Origin: Polyangia bacterium
GTDB lineage: Bacteria > Myxococcota_A > Polyangia > Fen-1088
Direction: 5' to 3'
Length of the DNA stretch: 64,000 nucleotides
Assembly (NCBI GenBank): GCA_036268875.1
Contig: DATATI010000088.1
Coordinates: 25,039 to 89,038 of the forward strand
Part shown: in pieces, positions 7,873-17,254 of the stretch
Layout of the letters: the number at the start of each line of letters is the position of its first letter
Position numbering within the stretch: position 1 is the stretch's first letter
Program-made: the position numbers and the translations under genes
Notes under the pieces: generated by a model
What the model was told of the DNA's origin: nothing
The model's input: the letters and a program-made list of their open reading frames with translations, nothing else
The model's database searches: none

Positions 7873-9392
7873 CAGTGGCCTCCCTTGAACAGGAACGGAT
7901 AGCGCCCGACGATGGTCTGTCCGGGGGCCTTGGGGAACTGCCACTGCTTGATCTGACGGATGATGCAGCCCTCGACGGCGGCGTCGCCCAGCGAGCTGGC
8001 CTTGATGTTGGCCTTGGGCACCGTCCCGTCGGGGGCGATCACCCAGAACATATCGACGTTGCCGGACAGGCTTTGTTTGCGCTGCAATTCTTTTTCGTAG
8101 CAGTACTTGATGCCGGCGGCGTGGGCGCGCACGACGCGTTCGATCTGCTCCTTGGACAGCGACCCGTCACTCTCGCCGTTGCCGGTGGACATGCTGACCT
8201 GCACCTCGCGCTCGCCGCGATCGCCCAGCTTCGGTCCGCGGCCGTGGCCCTTGCTGCCGCGCCCGCCGGTGTCCAGATTGCCGGCGCCGTAGATGTGCCC
8301 GAAGCCGGTGCCGCCGCCGCCCACGCCCGAGCCGCTGGTCGAAAGGCCGCCACCGCCGCGGCCGGCCACCACCTTGGCGCCGGCCATGCCCGCCACGGCT
8401 TGTTCAATGTCATTGTTCTCGGCGAACAGCTTCGACAGGCCCGAGCCCTGCGGTTTCTCTTTGCCGATCAAACCGAGCAGACCGACCTTCGACACCTTCT
8501 CGCGCAGGACGTCCTTGTCGCCCTTGGTGATCACGGTGTCGCGGGCGGTGGCGTCCTGGCGGCCCAGCTTGCCGGCCTTTTCTTTGGCCCGCTTGGCCTG
8601 GCCTTCGTCCGCCTCTTTCTTTTGTTCGCCCGCTTTCTTGGCGTCTTCGGCCTCTTCCTCTTTCTTTTTTTCCTCGGCGTGGCGGGCGGCCCATTTCTTC
8701 TCGCGCTCCATCGGCGCCTGCAGCTTCACCAGGCGTTCGTTGCTGATGGCGATCTGGCGGGGCGGGTTTTCGCCCCAGATCTGGGTGGCCACGCCGGAGA
8801 ACAGCGCCGCGATGAACCCGGACACGATCATGATCTTGCGCAGCAGCGGCTCTTCGTTGCGCGGGCGCGGGACCACGTCGGGCTCGGGGACGAACCGCAC
8901 GTCGATGTGCAGGTCGCCGATCTCGTTCAGCACGATGCGGGCCTGATCGCCGGGGGTGAGGTCAACCCGGCGCAGGTGGCGTTGAAAGCGGCTTTGCGGC
9001 GGCTGTGCCAGCACATCGACCACGCTCATCGGCGCGCCGCTGGCGCTGGCGGCCAGGGCGATCTCGCCGCGCATGCCCGGCGCCAGGCGCAGGCGTACGC
9101 CGCCCGCGTGCGGCCGCAGCAAGGTGAAACGCGAGGCTTTCATCATGACCGCCGGGGTGATCATGGTGGCGCGCTTGTTCGGGCCCACCGAAACGCGGCG
9201 CGGCCGCCGATACAACCGATAGGCGATCAACTGACCGCGCCAGTGCAGGGCCACTTCCAGCGCGCGGCCGGTGGCCAGCGGCTGCTGCACGGGCGCGCGC
9301 GGATCGCCTTCGACGGACGTCACCGGCAGCACGCGATCGGGTCGCGTGTCTTCGAATTCCAGCGGCGCTATCGGGCTATTTTGCTGGCCCAC
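7872..9392 (-). CDS. gltG: GltG/PglI-like TonB-type protein with AgmX/PglI C-terminal domain
   Basis: The protein has 506 residues. The first ~180 form a cytoplasmic, strand-rich domain (LHWRGQLIAYRLYRRPRRVSVG). A single membrane helix follows at about 186-206 (IMIVSGFIAALFSGVATQIW). Next come a Lys/Glu/Ala-rich coiled periplasmic arm (225-300), a Gly-rich linker, and the C-terminal AgmX/PglI domain (410-503) with the signature IERVVRAHAAGIKYCYEKEL and a final QWQFPKAPG segment. In M. xanthus GltG and GltJ use this TonB-like design to carry motor energy across the periplasm. The GTG at 9392 lies 38 bases after the upstream stop. The symbol rests on domain plan and gene order. Confidence 0.75.
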   Translation of the reverse strand: MGQQNSPIAPLEFEDTRPDRVLPVTSVEGDPRAPVQQPLATGRALEVALHWRGQLIAYRLYRRPRRVSVGPNKRATMITPAVMMKASRFTLLRPHAGGVRLRLAPGMRGEIALAASASGAPMSVVDVLAQPPQSRFQRHLRRVDLTPGDQARIVLNEIGDLHIDVRFVPEPDVVPRPRNEEPLLRKIMIVSGFIAALFSGVATQIWGENPPRQIAISNERLVKLQAPMEREKKWAARHAEEKKKEEEAEDAKKAGEQKKEADEGQAKRAKEKAGKLGRQDATARDTVITKGDKDVLREKVSKVGLLGLIGKEKPQGSGLSKLFAENNDIEQAVAGMAGAKVVAGRGGGGLSTSGSGVGGGGTGFGHIYGAGNLDTGGRGSKGHGRGPKLGDRGEREVQVSMSTGNGESDGSLSKEQIERVVRAHAAGIKYCYEKELQRKQSLSGNVDMFWVIAPDGTVPKANIKASSLGDAAVEGCIIRQIKQWQFPKAPGQTIVGRYPFLFKGGH

Positions 9393-9430
9393 CGGGCACC
9401 GCCGTTGAATGAAAAGGCCTGGCTGCGCAT

Positions 9431-9877
9431 TTAGAGACTGCTGTCATCGGCACTCTTCTCGAGCTCTTTGATGAATGACCGCTTGTCCGGCGCCGACATG
9501 TCCAATTCCAGCTTGACCCGGTCCAGGAAGTACAGAAGCTGCGGGGTTTTCAGTTTGCCCTCCACGTCCATGGCGCCGAACGTGTAGGTCTTTGTCTTTA
9601 AAGTCTTGCCGCCGGCGGTGGTGGTCGAGGCGGCGGACCCGTCGCTGTCGGCATCAAGGGTGGTGACCGCGGCGGACTTGCCGGCGGCCGCGCTTTTCGC
9701 GTCTGATTTATCGGCGGCGCTGCGTTCAGGAACGGCCTTGCTGCGGGCGCTGGCGCTGCTGCCGCTCGGCCGCGATTTTTTTCCGTTGCTGGGGCGGGCG
9801 TGGGCGGGCGGGCCGGCGATCGCCGTCAGCGCCAGGGTGGCGAACAACAACAAAAGTTTCCGTGCCCGTCGGCTCAT
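9431..9877 (-). CDS. GltF-like small exported protein
   Basis: The 148-residue protein has a signal peptide (KLLLLFATLALTAIAGPPAHA), a low-complexity Ser/Ala/Lys linker (about 30-90), and a conserved-looking C-terminal segment FGAMDVEGKLKTPQLLYFLD followed by a charged helix. The ATG overlaps the stop of the TPR lipoprotein gene (ATGA) with AGGAG upstream. Its size, export signal and position between the GltE- and GltG-like genes match GltF of the M. xanthus gliding cluster; similarity beyond that cannot be checked here. A periplasmic linker role is inferred. Confidence 0.6.
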   Translation of the reverse strand: MSRRARKLLLLFATLALTAIAGPPAHARPSNGKKSRPSGSSASARSKAVPERSAADKSDAKSAAAGKSAAVTTLDADSDGSAASTTTAGGKTLKTKTYTFGAMDVEGKLKTPQLLYFLDRVKLELDMSAPDKRSFIKELEKSADDSSL

Positions 9878-11016
9878 CGCAGCTCCTGCAGGCGCGCCTG
9901 GGCGTCGGCGCGCTTGGGATCGGAGGCATCGGCGGCCTGCGCGAACTGGGTCAGGAAGTCGCGCGCCTTCACCTTGTCCTTGTCGAAGTCCATGTACAGA
10001 AGGCCCAGGTTGTAAAGGGCGGGCGGGTAGTCGGGCTCGATGTCCAGGGCGCTTTCATAGGCGCGGCGGGCGCGGTCCAGCTTGCCGTCGCCTCGCGCCG
10101 CCACGCCCAGCGCCACCTGCGCCTCGGGATCGTTGGGATCGATTTCGACCGCTTTTTCCAGCTCGGCCCGCGCGTGCTTGTAGTCGCCGCAGTCCAGATA
10201 GACGACGGCCTTGTTCAGCCGCGCCTGCACGTACTTGGGATCCAGCTCCGAACCCTTCTGAAAATCCAAGAACGCCTCCTGATCGTGCTCCCGCTCCAAC
10301 GCCACCAGGCCGAGGTTGTTCCAGATGAACGCGCTCTTTGCATCCAGCTCCAGCGCCTTGCGCAGCGCTGTCTCGGCAAGATCCAGCTTGCCCATTTTAT
10401 AGTAGGTGAGTCCGAGGGCGTTATAGGCAAGGACGGTTTTGCCGGGATCGCCGGCGGCCTGACCCAGCAGGGTGCGCGCCTGGTCCAAGGACGCATCCAG
10501 GTCGCCCGCCTCGCGCAGCACCTGGCCCAGACGGGCGCGGATCTCACCGTCGCCTACATTGGCCTCCAACCATTTCTGGTAGACCTTGGCCGCTTTTTTC
10601 GGCTGGTGCGCGCGCCGCAACGTCTCGCCGTACGCCAGCAGCGTCTTGCGCGAGCCCGGCTGCACGTCCAGCGCCTTGCGAAAGCTGTCCGCCGCGCCTG
10701 CGAAGTTTCCCAGCGCCGCGTCGACCACGCCCAGATCGTGCCAGGCCTCGAACAGCCGGCCGTCGATCTGCGTGGCCTTGACGAAGTGGGGGCGGGCGTC
10801 CTTGTAGTGCTTTCTGCCTGTTCGCATCACCCGCAGGCCTTCATCGAACTCGGCTTGCGCTTCGGCGCTGACCCGCGGCAGGGCCACCACCGCGGTGGGC
10901 GTGGCGCCGGCGTGGGCGGTCGGCGCCGCCGCCTTGTGCCCGTTGCAACCGGTGAGGGCGCCCAGACCCAGCGCCGCGGCCGCCAGCAACCGGGCCCGCC
11001 GCGCGCTATTTATCAC
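9874..11016 (-). CDS. gltE: GltE/AglT-like TPR lipoprotein
   Basis: The 380-residue lipoprotein (lipobox GALTGC) consists almost wholly of tetratricopeptide repeats from about residue 55 to the end, with consensus units such as AFIWNNLGLVALEREHDQEA and YPPALYNLGLLYMDFDKDK. GTG at 11016 was chosen because GAGGTG lies seven bases upstream and it overlaps the previous stop by eleven bases. In M. xanthus AglT (GltE) is a TPR lipoprotein needed for adventurous gliding and sits next to AgmU (GltD), exactly as here. It is expected on the periplasmic face of the outer membrane, where it organises partner proteins. Confidence 0.72.
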   Translation of the reverse strand: MINSARRARLLAAAALGLGALTGCNGHKAAAPTAHAGATPTAVVALPRVSAEAQAEFDEGLRVMRTGRKHYKDARPHFVKATQIDGRLFEAWHDLGVVDAALGNFAGAADSFRKALDVQPGSRKTLLAYGETLRRAHQPKKAAKVYQKWLEANVGDGEIRARLGQVLREAGDLDASLDQARTLLGQAAGDPGKTVLAYNALGLTYYKMGKLDLAETALRKALELDAKSAFIWNNLGLVALEREHDQEAFLDFQKGSELDPKYVQARLNKAVVYLDCGDYKHARAELEKAVEIDPNDPEAQVALGVAARGDGKLDRARRAYESALDIEPDYPPALYNLGLLYMDFDKDKVKARDFLTQFAQAADASDPKRADAQARLQELR

Positions 11017-14000
11017 GGCGCACCTCTTCGATCCGATCCAGGGCGACGCGCGGCTCGCCCACCCGCATCGACAGCCGCGATTCGTTCTCTTTGGGGAACT
11101 CGTTCTCCGCCAGACGCGACAGGGCCTGCCGGATGGCCTGTGTATGTTTGTTGTAAACGCCGATCTGCAGCGCCTTGGCGTAACCGGACTTGTACGCGTC
11201 CAGGGCCTTGTCCTCGATGACCACCACCACCTTCTCCAGCTCGTCGCGGTAGACCTGTTTTTCCTCGGCGCTGAGATCCTTCGGCACCGGCGCCTTGCGC
11301 ATGGCCTGGGCGTACGCTTCGTAACCCTGGCCGATGCGCAGCAACGCCGCCGTGGCCCACTCCGGCGAGCGATAGGTCACCACGTCCAGGTAGATGCTCT
11401 TCGCCTGCTCCAGGAGCTTGGCTTTTTCCTCCAGCACCTTGGCCAGTTGCTTGGGCTTGCCGGCGATCTTCAGCTTTTCATAGTCGTGATAGACCAGCTC
11501 GCCCTGGATGTACCGGGCCTGGGCGGCGTAGTACGCGGTCTCCTCGTTGCCACCGGCAGCGGCCAACGCCGCCGCCGAGGCGCCGGCGCTCTTGCCCTTC
11601 TTCTTCGCCGCGCTTTTTCCCGCGCCGGCGCCGCCGTAAAGCGCCAGCACCTTGCCTGACACCTCCTTCGCCTTGGCGTCGCTGCCGGCCTTGAGGTGGG
11701 CGTCCGCCTCGCGCGACAGCGCCTCCAGGTGGCGGGCGTCGGTCGGATAGGTCTTGGCGTAGTCACCAAAGCTGGCCGCTGCCGCGCGCCAGTCTTTCAG
11801 ATCCGCTTGTACGAGTCCGATCTGAAAGGCCACCTCGCGCGCGTCGCTGCGGTCCTTGAAGCGCCGGGCGTATTCGGCGAAGTGCTTGATGGCCCGGTCG
11901 TGCTCGCCCAGCGTCTGGCGCAGCACGCCCGCGCTGCGCAGGGCGTCCGCCGCGTGCGGGTTCTGCGGGTATTTCTGGGCCAGCGTCTCGTACAGCGCCG
12001 CCGCCTTGTCATAGATGGCGATGTTCTCCTCGATGCGCGCGGCGGTGAACAAGCCCTCGGGCGCTTCGCTGGCCTGCGGAAATCTTTGCGCCAGCTCTTG
12101 ATAGGCGGCCACCGCCTCGTCGGTCTTCTTGGCCTTCTCTAAAACCGCCGCCGCGTTGTTCAAAGCCTTCGGCGCCTGCGTGTCCTTCGGGTATTCGCGC
12201 GGCACGCGCAGGAAGAAAGCCGACGCCCGCTCCAGCTGACCCTGCGCCATCGCCGCCTCGCCGGCCTTCATCATCGCGCCCACCGCCAGCTTGTCCAGGC
12301 GCGCCTGCTCGTCCTTCGACGAGAACGCCCTGGTCTTCTTCAAACGCAGCGCCCAGCTTTCAATGTTCTCGTAGTCCTTGGCTTTGTTCAGCGCCTCCAG
12401 GATCCGATCGCCGGCCGCCGCCGCGTTGGGATCGTTGGGGTAGCGCTCGATGATCAACCCGAACCGCTTCACCGCCTCGTCGTAGTCGCCGTAGTCGAAG
12501 AAGAACTGCCCGTTCTTGAAGATGACGGTGATGATCTCCTTGTCATTGGGGAACAGCGTGGCGTAGAGATCCGCCGCCTCGCCGAAGCGCCGATCGCTGT
12601 CGGTGATCTCGCGCTTGCCGCTTTGCCCCGGCGCCGGGGCCTTGCGCAGCTTCTCGAACGACGTCATGGCCTGCAGCAAGGCATCCTTGTGGAACTTGCC
12701 CACCGGCTGCATCTTGCCAACGGCCAGGTACTCGCGGCCGGCGTCGTCGTATTTCTGCAGCTTGAAATAAAGGATGTCGGCGCGCAGGTAGCGCAGCTCG
12801 GCCGCGTCGGCGGCGTCGGGAAAGTTGGCCAGATAGAACTGATAGGCCTCGGCGGCGCGCGCGTAGCGATCCTTGTCGACCACCTTGCTGGCCTTCTCGT
12901 TGCGCTGGGCCTCGGCGTGCAGGGTCTTGGCCAGCGTGCGGATGAGCTCCTCGCCCATGGTGCGGGCGCGCTGGATGGCCTTCGGGTGATCTTGATTGGC
13001 CTTGGCCCAGGCGCTGCTGGTGCCGTAGGCGTCGGCCAGCTTGCGCATCTCCGTCACCGCGCCCTTCGGATCGCCCAATAGCTGATACGACTCGACGATG
13101 CGGCGGTGATGGTCGGGATCGTCGACGCTGTTCGGATCCAGAGCGATCAGCAGCCGGTACGCCTCGATGGCTCGTTCGTACCGGGTCTGATCGAACACCG
13201 TGTCGGCCAGCTGGCGCAGGACCTTCTGCGAGTATTCCTTGCCGCCGATCTGGGCCAGAAATTCAAAGGCGTCCTGGGCGGTCTTCGAATCGTCCTCGGT
13301 GAAAAGCTCGACCAGATAGTCCAGCGCCTGCCCTTGCAGCTCGGCGGCGCGCTTCTGCTCGCTCTCGCTGGCGCCGGCTTTCTTCTTGGACAGATCCAGC
13401 ACGTCCTTGAACCGCTGCGCTGACCGGGTGGTGTCGCCCAGCTTCCAATAGCACCAGGCGGTCTTGAACAGCGCCAGGTCGTAAAGCTCCGACTTCGGGT
13501 GGCGCAGCACCTGCTCGTACGCCTCCAGCGACGTGCGGTAGTTCTGTTGATTGTAGAAACGAAACTCGCCGATGGCCATCCAGGCGTCGGCGACGTACCG
13601 CGAGCGCGGGAACCGATCGAGGATCTGCTGGAAGTACTTCACCGCGTCGGCGGTCTTGCCCTGATCGCGCAAGGAAAACGCGTAGAGATAGATGACCGTG
13701 TCGATCTTGCGGAACTTCGGGTACTCGCGAATCAGGAAGTCATAGACCGACTGCGCCTGGGCCAGATCGACAGTCGGCGGCCGGCGCGGGACCTTCGGGC
13801 ATTCGCCGCGATCGTTGTGGCAAGCAGTGACCGCCGCCTGATAGCGGCCCATGCGATCAAGATAGCCGGCCTTGGAATCTTCCCAGTAAAGCTCGGCCAG
13901 CTTGTACAGCGCCTCGGCCTGCTCGCGCGAGTGGGCGCTGTCTTTCAAATACGCTTCCAGCAAGCGGATGGCTTCCTGCCGGGCCACCACCACCTCTTTT

Positions 14001-14155
14001 TCCTTTTCGACGATCGCCTGCTCCAGCACCGGCGAAAGCGGCTTGTCCTCGGCGGCCAGGGCAGATCGCCCCGGAGACCAGCGCGTCGGCAGGCCCGCCG
14101 TCATCAGCAGCGCCAGCGCGGCAGCGACGGCGCTATTTGAAGTTCGTGTATTCAT
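11006..14155 (-). CDS. gltD: GltD/AgmU-like large periplasmic TPR protein
   Basis: This is the largest gene of the operon, about 1049 residues from ATG 14155 (a GTG at 14170 is the alternative). After a signal peptide ending near ALAAED, it is a solenoid of tetratricopeptide units to near residue 950, for example SQPR-like YVADAWMAIGEFRFYNQQNY and TVIYLYAFSLRDQGKTADAV. An Ala/Lys-rich insert (about 840-870) and a final helical domain follow. AgmU (GltD) of M. xanthus is a similar giant TPR protein that links inner- and outer-membrane parts of the gliding complex. The gene overlaps the GltC-like gene by 23 bases and the GltE-like gene by eleven. Confidence 0.72.
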   Translation of the reverse strand: MNTRTSNSAVAAALALLMTAGLPTRWSPGRSALAAEDKPLSPVLEQAIVEKEKEVVVARQEAIRLLEAYLKDSAHSREQAEALYKLAELYWEDSKAGYLDRMGRYQAAVTACHNDRGECPKVPRRPPTVDLAQAQSVYDFLIREYPKFRKIDTVIYLYAFSLRDQGKTADAVKYFQQILDRFPRSRYVADAWMAIGEFRFYNQQNYRTSLEAYEQVLRHPKSELYDLALFKTAWCYWKLGDTTRSAQRFKDVLDLSKKKAGASESEQKRAAELQGQALDYLVELFTEDDSKTAQDAFEFLAQIGGKEYSQKVLRQLADTVFDQTRYERAIEAYRLLIALDPNSVDDPDHHRRIVESYQLLGDPKGAVTEMRKLADAYGTSSAWAKANQDHPKAIQRARTMGEELIRTLAKTLHAEAQRNEKASKVVDKDRYARAAEAYQFYLANFPDAADAAELRYLRADILYFKLQKYDDAGREYLAVGKMQPVGKFHKDALLQAMTSFEKLRKAPAPGQSGKREITDSDRRFGEAADLYATLFPNDKEIITVIFKNGQFFFDYGDYDEAVKRFGLIIERYPNDPNAAAAGDRILEALNKAKDYENIESWALRLKKTRAFSSKDEQARLDKLAVGAMMKAGEAAMAQGQLERASAFFLRVPREYPKDTQAPKALNNAAAVLEKAKKTDEAVAAYQELAQRFPQASEAPEGLFTAARIEENIAIYDKAAALYETLAQKYPQNPHAADALRSAGVLRQTLGEHDRAIKHFAEYARRFKDRSDAREVAFQIGLVQADLKDWRAAAASFGDYAKTYPTDARHLEALSREADAHLKAGSDAKAKEVSGKVLALYGGAGAGKSAAKKKGKSAGASAAALAAAGGNEETAYYAAQARYIQGELVYHDYEKLKIAGKPKQLAKVLEEKAKLLEQAKSIYLDVVTYRSPEWATAALLRIGQGYEAYAQAMRKAPVPKDLSAEEKQVYRDELEKVVVVIEDKALDAYKSGYAKALQIGVYNKHTQAIRQALSRLAENEFPKENESRLSMRVGEPRVALDRIEEVRRDK

Positions 14156-15902
14156 CGGACCAGGACTCACCCTCGAAGGGCCAGTACTCCTCGTCGTCGC
14201 CCATCAGTCCTTCCAGTTGCAGCTTGGCGAACATGTCGGGCGGATAGCGGCCGTCGCGCAGGTTGGCGATCTCGATCTCCAGCTTCTTCTTCTTGCCGAT
14301 CACGGCGTCGATCAACGTCAGGCGCGCCTGGCGCAACAGGCGCCGGATGCGCCCGTCCAGATCGACCAACGCCGCCTCGGCCAGCCCCGACGCCGCGCTG
14401 ACCAGGCGGGCGCGCAGCTCTTTGACCTCACTGCCCAGCTGCACGGCGGTCTGCGCCTCGGCGGCGAACGGACCTTGCGGGCTGACCGGGCGAGCGGCGC
14501 GCTTGGCTTCGTGCAGTAACCCGCTGACCTCCGCTTCCATCTCCGGATCGCCGGCGGCCAGCGGGCGCAGGTCGGCGATCTGCTGCTGCAGCTGCACCGC
14601 TAGGGTGGCCTCGGCGCCGCGCGCGCTGCCGGTCTGCTGGGCGGTCAATTCGTCCCACACCGCGATCTGCCCGGGCAAAAGCCCGGCCTCGCGATCCAGG
14701 GCGACGATCTGGTTGTAGTAACGATAAAACCGGTTGTCGATCTTCAGCAGATCGACGACCCGATCGCCTTCGCGCCCGATGCGATCCTTGGCCAGCAGGC
14801 GGCGATAAAGCGCCCGGCGGCGGCCCGGATCTTTGATCAGCGCGGCCACCTCGACCTGGATCGGCACGTAGGTCTTCACCAGGGTGTCCAGCTCGGCGCG
14901 CACGCGATCGAAGGCGCACGACTTGAGATCGATCATCGCGTGCAACAGCAGGACGTCGGGCGCCAGCGGCGACTGCGGGAACAGGCGATCGAATTGATCG
15001 ATGAAGGCGCCCGCCGCTTCATACTCGCCTTTTTGAAACATCGACCACGACGCTTCGAACAGCGCGTCCGGCAGGCGATCCGAATCTTCCGGCACGCGAA
15101 AATAAAAATAGTAGGCGTCGTCGTATTTCTGCTGCTCGTGCGAGATCCGACCCAGCGCCAGGTAGGCCAGGTCCTTGATGGCGTAATAGCGGCCGTCGAT
15201 GAAGAAGGTGAAGCGATCCTTGTCCGCCTGCTCGACGATCTCGCACAGGTTGCGGCGCGCCTCGGCATAGTGACCCTGGCGGGCGGCGATGAGGCCGCGG
15301 AAGTACAGCGCCGACGCCACAAAGCGCGACTGGCGGTCCACCGCGGCGAACGCCCCGTCGGCGCCGCCCAGATCGCCGCCTTCGTAGGTGACCTTGCCGC
15401 GCAGATAACTGTGCTCGCTTTGACTGTCGTGGGGCAGCTCGCCGGCCGCCGGCAGACCGTCCAGCAGCGCCAGCACCGCGGCCTGCTCGCGCGATTCGAG
15501 GGCGATGTCCAGCATGGCTCGGTACGCCGGCACGAAGTACGGCTGCTGCGGGCCGCGCCGCAAAATGCGCAGCAGGTAGGTGCGCGCCGATCCGTACGAG
15601 CCCGCCCGCACCAGCGCCCGCGCCAGCGTGAACTCGGCGTTCTGGTACTCCGGCGCGTACGACAGGTTCTGCCAGGCCGGCGATTCAATGATGCGGTAAA
15701 GGCGAGTGGTGGCGACCTGCGGGTTGCCGGTGACGAGGTCGGTCTCGGCCGCCACCAGCGCTTGCCTGATCTTCTCCACCGAGGGCGCCGGCTCGGCGGC
15801 CAGCGCGCCGCTCTTTTCCAGATCGGACAGGTACTGGCCCACCGGATCGGCGGGAGCGGGCGGCTGTTGCTGCAGCAGCAAGAAGAGAACGGCGCTGATC
15901 AT
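14133..15902 (-). CDS. gltC: GltC-like periplasmic TPR/helical protein
   Basis: The 589-residue protein begins with a short signal peptide (ISAVLFLLLQQQPPA) and is almost entirely helical. TPR-like pairs occupy about 40-330, for example GRISHEQQKYDDAYYFYFRV, and long charged helices run from 330 to 540. It ends with an acidic aromatic tail, YWPFEGESWSDEY, which I associate with GltC-type proteins. Its ATG overlaps the upstream stop (ATGA). In M. xanthus GltC is a soluble periplasmic TPR protein encoded after GltA and GltB, as here. A scaffold role between the barrels and the GltD/E repeats is inferred. Confidence 0.68.
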   Translation of the reverse strand: MISAVLFLLLQQQPPAPADPVGQYLSDLEKSGALAAEPAPSVEKIRQALVAAETDLVTGNPQVATTRLYRIIESPAWQNLSYAPEYQNAEFTLARALVRAGSYGSARTYLLRILRRGPQQPYFVPAYRAMLDIALESREQAAVLALLDGLPAAGELPHDSQSEHSYLRGKVTYEGGDLGGADGAFAAVDRQSRFVASALYFRGLIAARQGHYAEARRNLCEIVEQADKDRFTFFIDGRYYAIKDLAYLALGRISHEQQKYDDAYYFYFRVPEDSDRLPDALFEASWSMFQKGEYEAAGAFIDQFDRLFPQSPLAPDVLLLHAMIDLKSCAFDRVRAELDTLVKTYVPIQVEVAALIKDPGRRRALYRRLLAKDRIGREGDRVVDLLKIDNRFYRYYNQIVALDREAGLLPGQIAVWDELTAQQTGSARGAEATLAVQLQQQIADLRPLAAGDPEMEAEVSGLLHEAKRAARPVSPQGPFAAEAQTAVQLGSEVKELRARLVSAASGLAEAALVDLDGRIRRLLRQARLTLIDAVIGKKKKLEIEIANLRDGRYPPDMFAKLQLEGLMGDDEEYWPFEGESWSDEYTNFK

Positions 15903-16546
15903 TTTTCGTTGTCGATCGCGACGTCCAGGTTCGGCTCGTACTCGGGCGGGCTGCCGTCCTCGTCGGCGGTGATCGCGACCTTGGTTCGCATCTGCCCGGG
16001 CACGATGATGGCGAAGGTGTGTTCCGAGACGTAGCCCAGCTTCTCGGCGTCCTTGGTCTTCTTGCCGGGGTGAACTTCCAGGCGCACGGTCAGCGCGTGC
16101 GGGCCGGGCTTCACCCCGCGCTCGGCGACGCTGACGAGCTCGTCGGTGACCGGTTTGTCGCCCGAATCCCAGACCTCGCCGCCGTCCAGGCGAATCTGGG
16201 CGTGGCGGATCAGCTGATCGGCGCCACCTTTCCAGCGCAACGTCGCCGACAGCTTCGACGGATACGTCGCCTCGGCGACGATCTGGGCGCGGGCCCGGGC
16301 GCGGAACAGCTCTTCGCGCAGGCGATCATAGTCAGCGCGCAGCTTGTCCAGCTCGGCGGCGCTGGGTCCGCTGGCGGGCGGCGGCGAGGCTGGTTTCTTC
16401 TCCGCGGCCGGGATGTCGGCCGCGGCGGTGTTGCCTGCGCCAGGAGCCAGCGCCGCGTCGTCGCCGGCACCGCGTTTCGTCGGCTGCGCGGACAGCATCG
16501 CCGGCCAACAGAGCATCGCCACCAGGATCGACGTTGATCGACGCAT
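15899..16546 (-). CDS. Exported coiled-coil/beta protein of unknown function between GltB and GltC
   Basis: The 215-residue protein has a signal peptide ending near LSAQP, a Pro/Ala linker, a short coiled coil (about 62-90, AELDKLRADYDRLREELFRA), and then a strand-rich domain (about 95-185) with IRLDGGEVWDSGDK and PHALTVRLEVHPG, similar in feel to a carbohydrate-binding or Ig-like sandwich. The tail is acidic. The ATG directly follows the GltB-like stop, with GGGAG upstream. I do not recognise a named family and know no counterpart by name in the M. xanthus glt clusters. Co-translation with the GltA, B and C homologues suggests it belongs to the same complex. Confidence 0.65.
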   Translation of the reverse strand: MRRSTSILVAMLCWPAMLSAQPTKRGAGDDAALAPGAGNTAAADIPAAEKKPASPPPASGPSAAELDKLRADYDRLREELFRARARAQIVAEATYPSKLSATLRWKGGADQLIRHAQIRLDGGEVWDSGDKPVTDELVSVAERGVKPGPHALTVRLEVHPGKKTKDAEKLGYVSEHTFAIIVPGQMRTKVAITADEDGSPPEYEPNLDVAIDNEK

Positions 16547-17254
16547 TCACTCTCCCAACGGCAAATACAGGCTGACGCCCAGCATGGTCGACAGATCGTT
16601 GACCACGATTTTTCGATCCAAAAGCTGTTGGCGATAAATGTGGTCGCGCAGATCCAGACGGATGGCCATCGCCTTGCCGACGAAGAACTTCAAACCGAAA
16701 CCGCCGTTGCCGGCCAGGTCACTGGACAGCACCGAATCAACCACCCCGCCGCCGGCGGCCAGGTACGGATCGAAATGGATGATCGATCCGCCCACCCGCA
16801 GCTTGCCGTGCGCCGGCGCCCACACCAGATCGGCGTCGAACAGCAGGGCGCGCCGACTTTTGTTTTGCAGCAGCACGAACGACCGTTCCAATTCCGATCC
16901 GGCCGAAGAATTCAGCCGGGTGTAGGCCCCGGATGCTTCCAGAGCCAGATCTTCGGTCATGTGATACGCGTAGGCGGCGCCGACGACGTAGGTGCCGTCC
17001 AGCAGATCGGACACGTAATACCCGCCGCGCAAGGTGAACTCGTGGCGATTGGTCTGTTGAAACAGGCGATCGCGCGTGCCGCGCATCCGCCGCTTGGCGA
17101 ACAGATCGGCTTTCACCGTCTCGTCGACGCAGGCATCGCCGCCGGCTTGGCCTCCGGCTTGGCCGGCCGCGGCCGGTTTTTCGTCGGCGTGCGCGGGCGC
17201 GGCACCCAGCAGCAGCGTCGCCGTCCAGGCCAGCGCCGTCGCCCGCGCCGTCAT
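16547..17254 (-). CDS. gltB: GltB-like outer-membrane beta-barrel protein
   Basis: The 235-residue protein has a signal peptide (ALAWTATLLLGAAPAHA). A conserved head follows (ADLFAKRRMRGTRDRLFQQT), then a barrel opening with HEFTLRGGYYVSDLLDGTYV, and it ends in LGVSLYLPLGE. This is the pattern of the myxobacterial outer-membrane barrel family that includes GltA and GltB. I chose ATG at 17254 because it overlaps the upstream stop in an ATGA arrangement; a GTG at 17266 also exists. It is clearly related to the preceding gene (see findings). It should sit in the outer membrane as part of the Glt complex. Confidence 0.72.
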   Translation of the reverse strand: MTARATALAWTATLLLGAAPAHADEKPAAAGQAGGQAGGDACVDETVKADLFAKRRMRGTRDRLFQQTNRHEFTLRGGYYVSDLLDGTYVVGAAYAYHMTEDLALEASGAYTRLNSSAGSELERSFVLLQNKSRRALLFDADLVWAPAHGKLRVGGSIIHFDPYLAAGGGVVDSVLSSDLAGNGGFGLKFFVGKAMAIRLDLRDHIYRQQLLDRKIVVNDLSTMLGVSLYLPLGE

